A stretch of DNA of 64,000 bases from NCBI GenBank assembly GCA_026214975.1, contig CM047806.1, positions 55,321,947-55,385,946 on the forward strand, read 5' to 3'. Of this stretch, positions 24,396 to 35,056 are shown in pieces. The stretch's first letter is position 1. Each line of letters opens with the position of its first letter. The position numbers and the translations under genes were made by a program. The stretch comes from Gentiana macrophylla (Eukaryota; Streptophyta; Magnoliopsida; Gentianales; Gentianaceae). Below the pieces are notes generated by a model. The model was not told where the DNA came from. It worked only from the letters and a program-made list of their open reading frames with translations, and ran no database searches.

Positions 24396-25102
24396 AAAAA
24401 AATGAGATTACAATGGAGTGTTTTATATATCGAAGAAGCAGCTTGTTTTCGCGCATTTTTTGCAAGCTTCTTTGAAAAATATTGGTTGCACTTCTATTCT
24501 GAGTTATAAGATGTGATGTAGCCATGTTGTCCGTTTGAGTTGGAATCATTTTTGGTGACTCTGTGATTATTGGTTTGGTTATTCATGCATTCTCCGTATA
24601 TTCCCTTTTCCCTACCTTATTTTCAGTCCCTAGCCCCGTTACAACCCTGTGAAAGACCTCATGATTTGTGCATTGGATTTTGATTGCGTAGTTGTGGAGA
24701 TTTGATGGATATGCAAACCTATGGTAATGCTTTGGTTGTGTGTTGATTTTTGAGAGTGTGTGAATTGTCCCTATGCAGTATAATGAGAGTTTACCCGTGA
24801 GGACAAGTTAGGACTCTTTCATTTAGCCCCTTTAAAGTTTATGATCGAGTGATGTTATAGTGAGTCGTATGAATACTAGTGTGTGTTGTGCCTTGCTTTG
24901 TTATCATTCGATTTGCATTATGAAATACGAGGTTGATGAAAAGGTTGGACGGACGTCATTATTGGAATTCTTTTGGTGCTTTGCATTCATATAGTTTTAG
25001 ATCATTCATATAGGTTTAGGATCATGCATTTTTTTTTCTTTTCTTATTTTTGGGATTGAGAGTGCATTGCTTGAGGACAACAATAATCTAAGTGTGGGGG
25101 AG
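22645..25102 (+). other. Element C, remainder of interior 1 (non-coding)
   Basis: This is untranslated interior after the ORF. It holds the palindrome-bearing tandem array (22874-23106), a conserved box CATTGGGGACAATG at 23594-23607 followed by AAGTGTGGGGGAG, an A-run plus (TA)n microsatellite at about 24316-24393, and the LTR-proximal purine tract AAGTGTGGGGGAG at 25091-25102. No coding frame is supported. The (TA)n tract causes an artificial Ile-Tyr frame on the minus strand. Confidence 0.8.
22860..23115. repeat. 74-bp tandem repeats with TGTGATCACA palindromes (C, interior 1)
   Basis: Perfect TGTGATCACA lies at 22874, 22948, 23022 and 23097, a period of 74-75 bp. Between them lies a repeated T-rich/A-rich spacer (TTTTCAACATTGTTTGTCCA). 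In most copies the palindrome extends to GATGTGATCACATC. Confidence 0.85.
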
Positions 25103-25430
25103 TGATGAATCCGTATTTTATGGGATTTTTGTGTGCTAATTATATATCTATTTTGTCGGGAGATGCTCTGTTTCGGGTATATTTTGATTGATTTTCAGAA
25201 TTTGGAAGCTCGAGAGAGATGTTGGAAGATTTTGCGACTTACAAAACGGATTTTGGAGTTTTGTGGGAAATTGAAGAAAAACAGTTCTTAAAGAATTCAG
25301 AGTTTCACATTTCGCCTATACCAGGGATCTCAACTGTTAAAAAAAAAAACAAAGTGTCGAAGCCAACAATGAAATTTTACTATTTTATTCACATCGGGTT
25401 ATTATTATTAAAAGGACCATTTATTATTAC

Positions 25431-25467
<37 letters not shown>

Positions 25468-26460
25468 TTATAGGAACTTTTAATAATAAATTGGGCTTGG
25501 CCCATGTACGCACGCTACTTGAGTAGCAACAGATGGCATATTAGATATTGGATTATTTTAGGTTTGAGAAAATAGGAGGAGAGGAATAGTAGGTTGGACG
25601 AAAAATAAAAATAAAAGGCTGCGCATAATGTGATCGCCAGCAACCTTTTTTCTTCTTTGATTTTTGTATTGCTGAGGTACAAATTTTGCTTTATTCTTAT
25701 TCTATTTTTATGAGTAGTTAGTTTTTCTATCCAGTTGATTGATTATTGAACCCTCAATCTTGTATGGTTGTGAGATCTAAATGTTTTTCTCCTCGTTGAT
25801 TATTAGTAGTTGTCTATTTTCTGATTTCACAATATAAGATTATAATTATTCATCTAGTTGTTGGCGCGCGATAGTTAAACGATTATTTTGATCTAGTACC
25901 AAAATCCATCTTAGGCGGTTGCCATAAAAGATTGGATTTTTAGTGGTAAACAACACATTGTCTGCCGGTTCGTAGCCCGTAGAATTCCCTGTTATGGAAA
26001 TAGATAATCTAGGTTAAAATTAGTCCGGTTGGATTAATACTTTGAATTGGGTCTCTCAAATCTTAATGCTTCCGGGATTCCAAACTCTTATGACCGTGTC
26101 TAGGAGTGTCTCCCGGTTAGAGAATAATTAATGACCGTGTCTTGATTATCGAATTTAGGAGAGATTGGTCACTTGGCGGTTGTCGGTGACTATAACCAAT
26201 TTATTAATAATTTAACGAGTCATGCTTGAATCGATGATCAATCGTAGGAATTGAGGGGGAAATAGTTAATTAGCTGGAACTTTCCTTCGTTTATTTTTCA
26301 TTTCTTTTTAGGAAATAGGTAAAAAAACCAAATATCTTTTCTTTTTTACGAGTTTTAGGAGAAATAAATTCACCGTTCCCTGTGGGTTCGACCCCTACTT
26401 CTACTATACTAGCTATAGAGGTTGTAGGTGATTTATCTTTGGTGGTTTGACGACCCACCA
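25103..26460 (+). repeat. Element C, LTR 2 (middle LTR)
   Basis: A 1358-bp copy lies between the two interiors. It is preceded by the purine tract and followed by a primer site, so it serves as 3' LTR for interior 1 and 5' LTR for interior 2. Confidence 0.9.
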
Positions 26461-26465
26461 AATTT

Positions 26466-26483
26466 TGGCGCCGTTGCCGGGGA
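26466..26483 (+). other. Second primer-binding site of element C
   Basis: TGGCGCCGTTGCCGGGGA is identical to the copy at 10869. Confidence 0.85.
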
Positions 26484-26560
26484 ACGGTGTTAAATGATTT
26501 ATTTCTTTTGAAATTTTGTATATTGTTTTGTTTTGTTTTGTGTTGCCCTTGTTTGCAAGC

Positions 26561-27402
26561 ATGTCAGGTTACAACTACACAAGCTCTATGGTGAATCATG
26601 ATTATTACGGATACCGGGTGAACAACCTGTATGAGGAGAGATATTATCAAAGTCAGCCGCACCATCAGAATTTGGGCTACACCTCTACTTTCCAGCCGCC
26701 TAGTCAACAAGGAGGGTCAATTCTGAATTCGGGTAATACATTTCAAGAACTTGTGAAGACTTTTTCTACAAGTATTGCACAAATGATACAAACAGAGATG
26801 ATGCCTCTTCAACAAAAGTGGAAGCATGATATTCAAGAGTTGGTACAAGAGACTTCACAATTTAGAGAAGAGCATGTCGCCTGGGTCCAGAATATGCAGA
26901 ATCAAATTGGCGAGCTGAAAAATGCAGTGGATCGGCTTAAAGAACAAAAGTTAAAAACATCCTCTCCTCCGATATGGTATGACGATGAAGACGACTGTCC
27001 TAAGATTGATCCAACACCAGATATTAATAATGATGATGACCAAGAAAATGGTGAAGAAATTCACCCGGGGTGGGAGAAGTTAGCGGATGATTTTTCCAAT
27101 CATCAAAAAGAAAATCACCCGAAGGTAATCACGATTGAGGAGCCGTTGGAGCCAAAAAGGTTGAGATGACCGTGGACATGCGAGTGAGCAAGAAGGAAGT
27201 AGTCTTCCCACTGGATCACTATATTATGAACTGGGATGTGGAAGCTCCAAATCCGGTTCAGATTTTCTTGGGAAGATACTTCATAAAAGTGCCTAGATCC
27301 AAGGCACGACGGATTCTACATCGAGATGAGATGGATGGCTCATATTCTGAATATTCGTTGAAGAACCATGCAAGGAAAACTATTCCATTTGACAATGGAT
27401 AG
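26561..27402 (+). pseudogene. Second copy of the element C ORF, one-base frameshift
   Basis: It is near identical to 10964-11806, with a handful of substitutions. One T is missing at about 27159 (copy 1 has AAAAAGTGTTGAG, copy 2 AAAAAGGTTGAG). The frame therefore ends at 27169 after the coiled coil and acidic linker. The retropepsin-like tail persists as a separate frame from 27166 to 27402. The substitution ILHRDEMDG-type tail is unchanged. The near identity indicates that the two interiors are recent duplicates. Confidence 0.85.
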
Positions 27403-28907
27403 TCGAGGTACCAATGTCTAGCCAAAGACATTAAAGAAAGACGCTTGTTGGGAGGCAACCCAAAGAAAATAATTTTCTTTATTTTATTTCATTTTGGTTT
27501 TTAGCATAATAAGTGGAAAAAAAAGAGAGATTTGCGTCTTTGGTGGAGGTTTTTGTCTGTTTTGCAGGTGAAGAGCTGAATTCTGTTTAGAAACATAAGG
27601 CGTTTTAGTGAATTTCATGTGTGGAGGTACAAGACTGGGGGGAGGAAAATGGGTAAGGAGCTGTGGTGAAGGCATAGAAACCGCGGGTAAATGAATTACA
27701 ATGTGATCACATCGCTTTTAAGGTATGTTTTTCAGCATTTTTTTTGTCCAAAAACAGAAAGTAAACGAATAATGATGTGATCACATCGATTTTAAGATGT
27801 GTTTTTTCAATATTGTTTGTCCAAAAAAACATAAAGTAAACGAATAATGATGTGATCACATCGATTTTAAGATGTGTTTTTTTCAACATTGTTTGTCCAA
27901 AAACAGAAAATAAACAAATAATGATGTGATCACATCATTTAAGGAAGCTTAATTTCTTTTAATTCAAAAAAAAAAAAAAACTTTTTTTCTGATTTTTTTC
28001 CCTCATCAATTCACTCACTCACCAACCGTCCTTCCTCTTTCTGAAGAAAAAAAAACCAGTTTTTTATTTTAAATAAATGCCTCTCCCACCCACAAATTTA
28101 ACTTCCCACCCGACTTCTACCCCCACCCACCTTCCACATTTTAACCATTTCTCTCATTCATCCACAAACGTCTTCGGTGAGTCCGAAATCATTCCTACGC
28201 TCTTTCCCTCCTGCACCACCCTGGATTCCATGGATTATAGATGAAGTCCAAGGCTTATTTTTCACCGCCCCACGATCCGAATTGTAAGGTATTCTCATTC
28301 CTTTTCTTTTATTTTTTTCTTTTCATATTTAGAGTAGTACTTTTGCATATCATGCATACCATTTTAGTTGCATATCATTCCATATTTTGCATTCTTCCTT
28401 CCACTTTTAACATACATTGGGGACAATGTATGATTTAAGTGTGGGGGAGCTTTTCATGCATTTGCATATTAAAATTGGACATTTTAGGACCTCATAAGCA
28501 CCGAGTATGCCTTTGATGACACTTTACCAACTTTTTCATTTTAATCTTGTGTGAAGTAATAATAATCAATTGGTAATTGATCAATGCAATCACACACTTT
28601 TGTTGATACACACTCACCTTATATCACTTGTTTGTGAATTTTGGAGGTAAAATAATTGAGCCCTAACGAAAAACCACTTAAACGTGAGGATTTCACCTAG
28701 CCCAAGAGCGCACTCGCTCATTACTTTCCTTTGAGTGGCATCCACACTTCCAATGTCATTCTAGAATTTGCATTGACGTACATTTCGAGACCACATTTTT
28801 TTTCCGGTTCATTGCACTTAAATGATTGAGGCACCTAGGATTTAACCCCTTCTCGACCCACTTTTTTGGCCTTCCCATATACAAACAATAATCTAAGTGT
28901 GGGGGAG
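27403..28907 (+). other. Element C, interior 2 non-coding part
   Basis: It repeats interior 1: the tandem array at 27702-27934, the box CATTGGGGACAATG at 28425-28438 and the terminal AAGTGTGGGGGAG. About 1.1 kb present in interior 1 (from about 24062 to about 25080) is deleted here, joining near 28880. No coding frame is supported. Confidence 0.8.
27690..27940. repeat. 74-bp tandem repeats with TGTGATCACA palindromes (C, interior 2)
   Basis: Palindromes lie at 27702, 27776, 27851 and 27925, with the same period and spacer as at 22874-23106. Confidence 0.85.
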
Positions 28908-30219
28908 TGATGAATCCGTATTTTATGGGATTTTTGTGTGCTAATTATATATCTATTTTGTCGAGAGATGCTCTGTTTCGGGTATATTTTGATTGATTTT
29001 CAGAATTTGGAAGCTCGAGAGAGATGTTGGAAGATTTTGCGACTTACAGAACGGATTTTGGAGTTTTGTGGGAGATTGAAGAAAAACAGCTCTTAAAGAA
29101 TTCAGAGTTTCACATTTCGCCTAGACCAGGGATCTCAACTGTTAAAGAAAAGACAAAGTGTTGAAGCCAACAATAGAATTTTACTATTTTATTCACATCG
29201 GGTTATTATTATTAAAAGGACCATTTATTATTACTATTATTATTATTATTATTATTATATAGGAACTTTTAATAATAAATTGGGCTTGGCCCATGTACGC
29301 ACGCTACTTGAGTAGCAACAGATGGCATATTAGATATTGGATTATTTTAGGTTTGAGAAAAATAAAAATAAAAGGCTGCGCATAATGTGATCGCCAGCAA
29401 CCTTTTTTCTTCTTTGATTTTTGCATTGTTGAGGTACAAATTTTGCTTTATTCTTATTTTATTTTTATGAGTAGTTAGTTTTTCTATACAGTTGATTGAT
29501 TATTGAACCCTCAATCTTGTATGGTTGTGAGATCTAAATGTTTTTCTCCTCGTTGATTATTAGTAGTTGTCTATTTTCTTATTTCACAATATAAGATTAT
29601 AATTATTCATCTAGTTGTTGGCGCGCGATAGTTAAACGATTATTTTGATCTAGTACCAAAATCCATCTTAGGCGGTTGCCATAAAAGATTGGATTTTTAG
29701 TGGTAAACAACACATTGTCTGCCGGTTCGTAGCCCGTAGGATTCCCTATTATGGAAATAGATAATCTAGGTTAAAATTAGTCCGGTTGGATTAATACCTT
29801 GAATTTGGTCTCTCAAATCTTAATGCTTTCGGGATTCCAAACTCTTATTACCGTGTCTAGGAGTGTCTCCCGGTTAGAGAATAATTAATGGCCGTGTCTT
29901 GATTATCGAATTTAGGAGAGATTGGTCACTTGGCGGTTGTCGGTGACTATAACCAATTTATTAATAATTTAACGAGTCATGCTTGAATCGATGATCAATC
30001 GTAGGAATTGAGGGGGAAATAGTTAATTAGCTGGAACTTTCCTTCGTTTATTTTTCATTTCTTTTTAGGAAATAGGTAAAAAAAACCAAATATCTTTTCT
30101 TTTTTTACGAGTTTTAGGAGGAATAAATTCACCGTTCCCTGTGGGTTCGACCCCTACTTCTACTATACTAGCTATAGAGGTTGTAGGTGATTTATCTTTG
30201 GTGGTTTGACGACCCACCA
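28908..30219 (+). repeat. Element C, LTR 3 (outer 3' LTR)
   Basis: This 1312-bp copy lacks about 27-30 bp found in LTRs 1 and 2 (the AGGAGGAGAGGAATAGTAGG segment, lost near 29355 between short GAAAATA-like repeats) and has a shorter (ATT)n tract. It is followed by the GGAGT duplicate and element A sequence. Confidence 0.9.
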
Positions 30220-30836
30220 GGAGTAGACTTGGGCTTTGAAAGCAACATAAGTATGTTCAATGTTGTTTCATCAATCAATCTTTCATCACAATCGGATTCT
30301 TCATCATCAAGCTCAGTTCTCACGGTCTGTTCCCCCTGAGTTACAACTTCTTTCTGTAAGTCAGTTTCAACAGTCTTTTCTCTGTTGACAACTTCAGTTT
30401 CTTTTATTATTTCCATTTCTTGTGAGTGCACAACTGCTTCTTGAGTTGATGAAACCTCAGTTACCAAAACTGGAATGGATTCGGTGAGATTATCTTCAGT
30501 TTGCATTTCTGGTGCTGATCCGTCAGCAACTTCAGTTCTGACTTCTTGAGTTGATGACATTTCTACTGATTTCTCAGTGACTAGATCAGTTGAGCCTTTT
30601 TCTGTTTCTTCCAACTCTTTTCTTCTTTTCTTTAAGTCTTCAATTTGTGCCAACACTTCATCTCCAGTTGTAGGTTTCTTTGATTTCCCGCTTTTCTTCT
30701 TCTTGGGTTCAGCTCCAGATTTCTCAGCTTTCCTCTTTCCTGCTTTTTCTTCCTTAATGGCAATCTTTCCGTCATCAATTGGTGTTTCTTTTCTCTTAGC
30801 AACTCCAAAGTGATTGAGTATCCTTTGGACTACCAA
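30220..30836 (-). pseudogene. Element A extra ORF, Lys/Glu-rich part upstream of the C insertion
   Basis: This is an open minus-strand frame of about 205 codons that enters element C at 30219. It begins near TLALVVQRILNHFGVAKRKE, then a basic NLS-like run (EPKKKKSGKSKKPT), a probable coiled coil (LAQIEDLKKRRKELEETEKG), and an acidic Thr/Val/Glu-rich region. The frame continues at 9520. No enzyme motif is present. The nuclear-signal-like run and coiled coil are seen in the sequence; any role is unknown. Confidence 0.6.
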
Positions 30837-30839
30837 TGC

Positions 30840-31450
30840 AAGAGTCTTCTTGTGATAGAATCGTCATTTCTTTACATCGGTCTTCTTCTTGGGTACATCA
30901 ATTGACTGTGCTATCAATTGATCAAATAGATATCTTGCCCAATTGAAATATTTTTCAAACCAAATCACATATAGCAGATCTAGTTTTGCTCTAGATAGAT
31001 TGCTGAAGTTTCCAGCATCCCAATTATGCAATTTGCCAGCATGTTTGAAAGAAAATTAAATTCTGGCTTTAGCAAGCTTGTGCTCCCTGTTTGTAAGACA
31101 GCAGATTCTCCAATAATTTCTATATCTTTCCATAACTTCTCTTTCTGTTCCTTGGTCAATTTAATGGCTGCTGTTCCTCCGGATTTGTCAAACCCAAAGA
31201 TTTCCTTATCACTGATAGTGGTGATATAGGTTTGAGTGTCTTCTCCTTCAACAGTTGTTCTACCAAATTGATAGAAGTCTCCGATGATTTCTAAACAGAC
31301 ACTTTTTAGATCGATGTTGAAGACAGCTTCCAATCCCTTAATTTTCCGGATTTTTGTTGCAGTAGAATTGACTAGTGTTTGATCAACATACTCTGCAATA
31401 TATTGATCAAGAGAAACGATCATTCCAGGTTCAACAAGAGTGAAGGTCAT
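30840..31450 (-). pseudogene. Element A extra ORF, N-terminal globular part
   Basis: The ATG at 31450 opens a 156-codon frame (VEPGMIVSLDQYIAEYVDQT; VCLEIIGDFYQFGRTTVEGE; LLKPEFNFLSNMLANCIIGM). A frameshift near 30985 leads to FSNLSRAKLDLLYVIWFEKY and a stop near 30870, just before the next open part. The layout, a small alpha/beta-looking segment ending in hydrophobic helices followed by a charged tail, resembles the plant-transposon-protein ORFs found in plant LTR elements. I do not recognise it firmly. It lies directly downstream of gag, where pol would be expected. Confidence 0.5.
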
Positions 31451-31824
31451 TTTTCTGGATTAGATTGAAAATTTGAAAATTTGAAATGCTGAGAGAAAAT
31501 TCAGAATTCAAGCGTGAAGAATTTATAAAAGAAAATTCTAGGTATTTATAATTTGGAGTGTGGGGGTAGTTAAGAATTGAGTGGGACTTAAAACGTCTTG
31601 TCATAAATGTTTTGAGATTGCAAAAAATTGGGTGAGTGGAAATTATGAACGGTTTAGATTGAGAAGGACCACGTCTTTTCTTGATAACCGTAGCTAGATA
31701 AAAGTGAATAAAGAAGGTGCGGTGTATCAACAGCTGTATATGCTCAGTTTTGTCCTTATGCTGAATTCAAAAACTCAGTTGTGAATACAACTCAGTTTTG
31801 TGAATTGCATTTCTTAGTTCTCAG

Positions 31825-33107
31825 CTAGTGGGATCTTTCCTGCAAAACAAAGTGAGAAATTTTTGGTACCCATATCTTTTTGGGTCCTAATTGATTAGCT
31901 CTTGATGGTACAACTTTATTTTTAACTTTATACCTCTCTTGACATTTTGACTGAGTGAAGTCAGTTTTCACAAACTTTTCCTGTTTTGTCATGACAGTTT
32001 TGAATTTACTCAATTTGTGAAACTCATGTGATGGTCTATTCCAATCTTCATCAGTGGGAAATAATCTTCCTTTCCCTCTGAGTCTATTATTCCATGAATA
32101 ATCTTCATTCTTAGATGGATATGACTTGAAGATTTTTCTTGCTGATTTTGGATCATTTTTACTGTTTTCAGCCTTCTGAGTCTTTCTGTAAAATCTGTTG
32201 GCTTGGTTAATTTTACTAGCTGATTTTTCAGTTTTATCAGTTTGTGCATTCGGCTGTGCTGAGTATCTATCAGTTCTAATAACTTTATCTGTTTTCTGAG
32301 TTTTTGACTGTTGAGTGGTCACAAATTTTATTGCAACTGATCTTGGTCTAAACTTAGAATTGTACTGATTATCAAACCCTAAACCAGATCTATCTCCAAA
32401 TGGTTTTCCTGGTTTGAATTGAACTTTGGAAGTTGGATCAACTGATGATTCACTGATGTCAATAACTTTTTTTGGTTCATCAGTTGGTCGAATTACCTTG
32501 GTTCCATTATTAGTTTTGATTAGATCGATTTCAGCATTCAATCTCGAAATTTCAGTTTTCAATAACTTTTTCTCCTTTTTGACATTCTCATAATTCTTTT
32601 GAATAGTCTTTAATTGCTTTATGAGTATGTCCAAGGTTTCATTGAAATCTTCATTTCCTTGATTGTTCAGGACAGTGTGAGATTTGGATGTAGATGCACT
32701 TACCTCCCGATGCTTGATAGGTAGACCTTCTGTTGAGGAATCATTACTGATTAGAACTTGTTTTCCTTTATCAACAACATTCGCCTGTGTAGCTCCTAGC
32801 AGTATGATTTCTTCATCACTTTCTCCTCCATGGCTTGTAGGTAGAGTCTCATCAATATTTGTGGCTTTTACACTGGATGGATCTCTGGTTAGCTTTTCTT
32901 CTATAGAATCAGCTACTCGTAGTAACTCTCTTTCAGTTTCTTACGAAAGATAAAGCAGGATGGAAATCTTTCGAATTCATCATCTACATTCGCATTGAAT
33001 TCAAAGTTTTCATCATAACTGAATTGAGGTTCTGGATTTGTGTGAGAGCTTGTAGTACTGAATCTTTCGAATACTTGATCCTGAAAATCATAGACAACAT
33101 TCTGCAA
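31825..33107 (-). pseudogene. Element A gag-like ORF (SIRE-type, C-terminal part)
   Basis: The main minus-strand frame is open from about 32941 to the stop at 31825 and is preceded by 33107-32913 in another frame. A shift at about 32935 joins the two. It contains a coiled coil (KTIQKNYENVKKEKKLLKTE), a basic Gln/Lys/Thr-rich stretch, and ends with GPKKIWVPKIS, which matches the KQ/RVWVPK signature just before protease in SIRE-like copia polyproteins. The UBN2-type capsid core and the protease that should follow are both missing. Between 31824 and 31451 only non-coding sequence remains. Confidence 0.65.
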
Positions 33108-33283
33108 ATAGTCAGTCAGGGGGTTATTTGGCCAATTTCTAATTTAAGATGTATCCATTAAAAATGCTTTTTAAGACAGATACAGTAAGGGGTTTTCAAC
33201 AAATGGTTGCTCCTGATCAAATAACTGATGGACAGTTACTCAAGCAAGCAAATAGATACTGGATCACCTTCAAAAGAAGATTT

Positions 33284-33295
33284 GCTCCGATACCA
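33284..33295 (-). other. Primer-binding site of element A
   Basis: On the minus strand TGGTATCGGAGC lies two bases after the 5' LTR; it differs by one base from the initiator tRNA-Met complement TGGTATCAGAGC. Confidence 0.85.
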
Positions 33296-33297
33296 AT

Positions 33298-35056
33298 TGT
33301 TGGTCCCTGGGAAAGGCTAACACAAGTTTAGAGGGGGGGTGAATAAACTTGTCACCAAAAACTAATCTCGAAGTGGAAAAGCCCTCAGGACTCGAGTTTC
33401 TTGAAACTCAAAGCGATCTTCGATTCGATTTTGTTCATGTCCCTTAACTTGTGCGGAGTTCAGTTAGCTCAACTGAATATAAATCAATACTGATTTATAT
33501 TTAGTCTTGTTAACTGGCAGCGGATAAGTAATAGCCTTTAACACTAGGTAAATTAGTTTCTGTATGAAAACCAAGTAAATATAGCTATAATGAAATAAGT
33601 GAATGCATAAAGTAAATAGACAAGAATTATAGAGGTTCCAGGTGGTGTAATCCTGTCAATCCTCTCTTCCCCTGTGATGCGGAGGAAAATTCCACTAGAA
33701 CTTCTTTGAGATGGTCCGGTTACAAAAAGTTCTAAACTGATAGTCCTTGACTAATCCCTAGCTTCACTATCTAAACACTTGTAGAACAGGTAGGATTGCT
33801 ATTCTTCAACTGTTTGAACCACTGGTCCTTGAAGGGTAGAATTGCCTCTTCACCAGCTCATCACAAACACAGTCTTCCTGACTGCACTCAACTGTCCTTC
33901 ACACCTTCTTGGTGTTTCACAGTCTAGACCTTTGATAAAATCAAAGTTGAGACTTTGAATCAATAACTATGATTCAATTATGATTTGAGCTTTTCTTCTA
34001 GATGATTAATTTAAGCACGGCTCTGTATTTCTTCAAATGTCAGATCTTGAATCTGCTTGAATATGTTTGAACACTTTGAAGAAATTTCTTGATCTTGCAA
34101 TTAAGTACTTAGCAGGTATTCTTTTGGATTTGACTTTCCCCATCAGTTTGATCTTTCTTGACTAGATAGATTCCCTTTAAATTTTCTTGCTTTATTATCA
34201 TATGCCTGCTCTCTTTTTTTTGATGTTGTAGAGGCAGTCTATTTATAGGGGTTCATTCAATGTTCATCCTGCTTGTAACGGCTATATTTTCTGACCGTTC
34301 TGCTGTGTCAGTACTTCATCCAATGAAATTGCTTTCTTTATAACGTTCGACTGTTCGATCAGTTTGTAGGATGGCTGACTCATAAAACTGAGTTTCCTTA
34401 TCAGTTTTATACTGAGTTTTTCTTATGTCAATTTCCTAACTGACTTGGAGCATTAACTGATACTTTACTCTTCTTCAAATATCAGTACTCCAGTTTTCAT
34501 CTGATTATAATTGACTTAATCAGAGTACACCATGATTCATTATCATCTAAGAATTCATTGTCCTCATGATTCTTAGGTCTTCATACAAGATCTATAAAGT
34601 CAGTTCAGGTCACCACAATCTTGCCTGAAGTCTAACTTTACAGTCTCGACTTATAATCTTCATAACTGAGTTTGAACCCTCAGTTCTTCATTCTTCAATA
34701 ACTAAGTCTGTGTCCCTCAGTTCTTCAATCTTATAGATAAGCCAACCGAGTCTGTAACTCTCAGCGAACTTATCTTCTTCAATCTTCTGTTGGTGTGCTC
34801 TGTTGTCAGTTTCTTGTAGAATCTCAGTAGATTAAATCTCAGTTTCTTCATTTCTCAGTTCCAGCCTAGAACTATTAGTGCTTGTCTGATTAACTTATAC
34901 AAATATCAGACTCTAATAAATCCTATACATTGATATCTAGACTTCTTTTTGCTTTGCACTATAACAACTAGTTATGACACTTCATCAAATGGGGTTAAGA
35001 GCAATTAACAAACTAAGTGATGAATCATCATCAAAACATAAATTTTATTTCCAACA
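33298..35056 (-). repeat. Element A, 5' LTR
   Basis: It is 1759 bp, beginning TGTTGGAAATAAAA and ending with the ATTCACCCCCC motif and GGACCAACA on the minus strand. It is near identical to 5469-7236, which points to a fairly recent insertion. Confidence 0.92.

Larger units (their letters stand above)
9521..30219 (+). mobile_element. Element C: three-LTR Athila/Tat-like non-autonomous retrotransposon, nested in element A
   Basis: Three direct LTR copies (9521-10863, 25103-26460, 28908-30219) enclose two interiors, and the whole is flanked by one perfect duplication, GGAGT (9516-9520 and 30220-30224). Both interiors begin with the primer site TGGCGCCGTTGCCGGGGA, which matches tRNA-Asp and is typical of the Athila/Tat/Ogre branch. 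Both encode one ORF and end with the purine-rich AAGTGTGGGGGAG before the next LTR. The first interior carries element D. The second has lost about 1.1 kb between CTTCCCATAT and CAATAATCTAAG. There is no RT or integrase, so it is non-autonomous. Confidence 0.92.
5469..35056 (-). mobile_element. Element A: non-autonomous SIRE-like Ty1/copia retrotransposon, interrupted by element C
   Basis: Two LTRs (5469-7236 and 33298-35056) in the same minus orientation enclose the element. The flanking 5-mers are GATTA (5464-5468) and TATTA (35057-35061), a target duplication with one mismatch. Reading on the minus strand the order is 5' LTR, tRNA-Met-like primer site, gag-like ORF, extra ORFs, the insertion C, further ORFs, purine tract and 3' LTR. 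No protease, integrase, reverse transcriptase or RNase H sequence exists between gag and the extra ORFs, so the element depended on a helper for pol. Without C it measures about 8.9 kb. It lies inside the B1 LTR. Confidence 0.9.

Noticed and set aside
24241..24549. Minus-strand frame with a long Ile-Tyr run
   Set aside because: The run is the translation of a (TA)n microsatellite.
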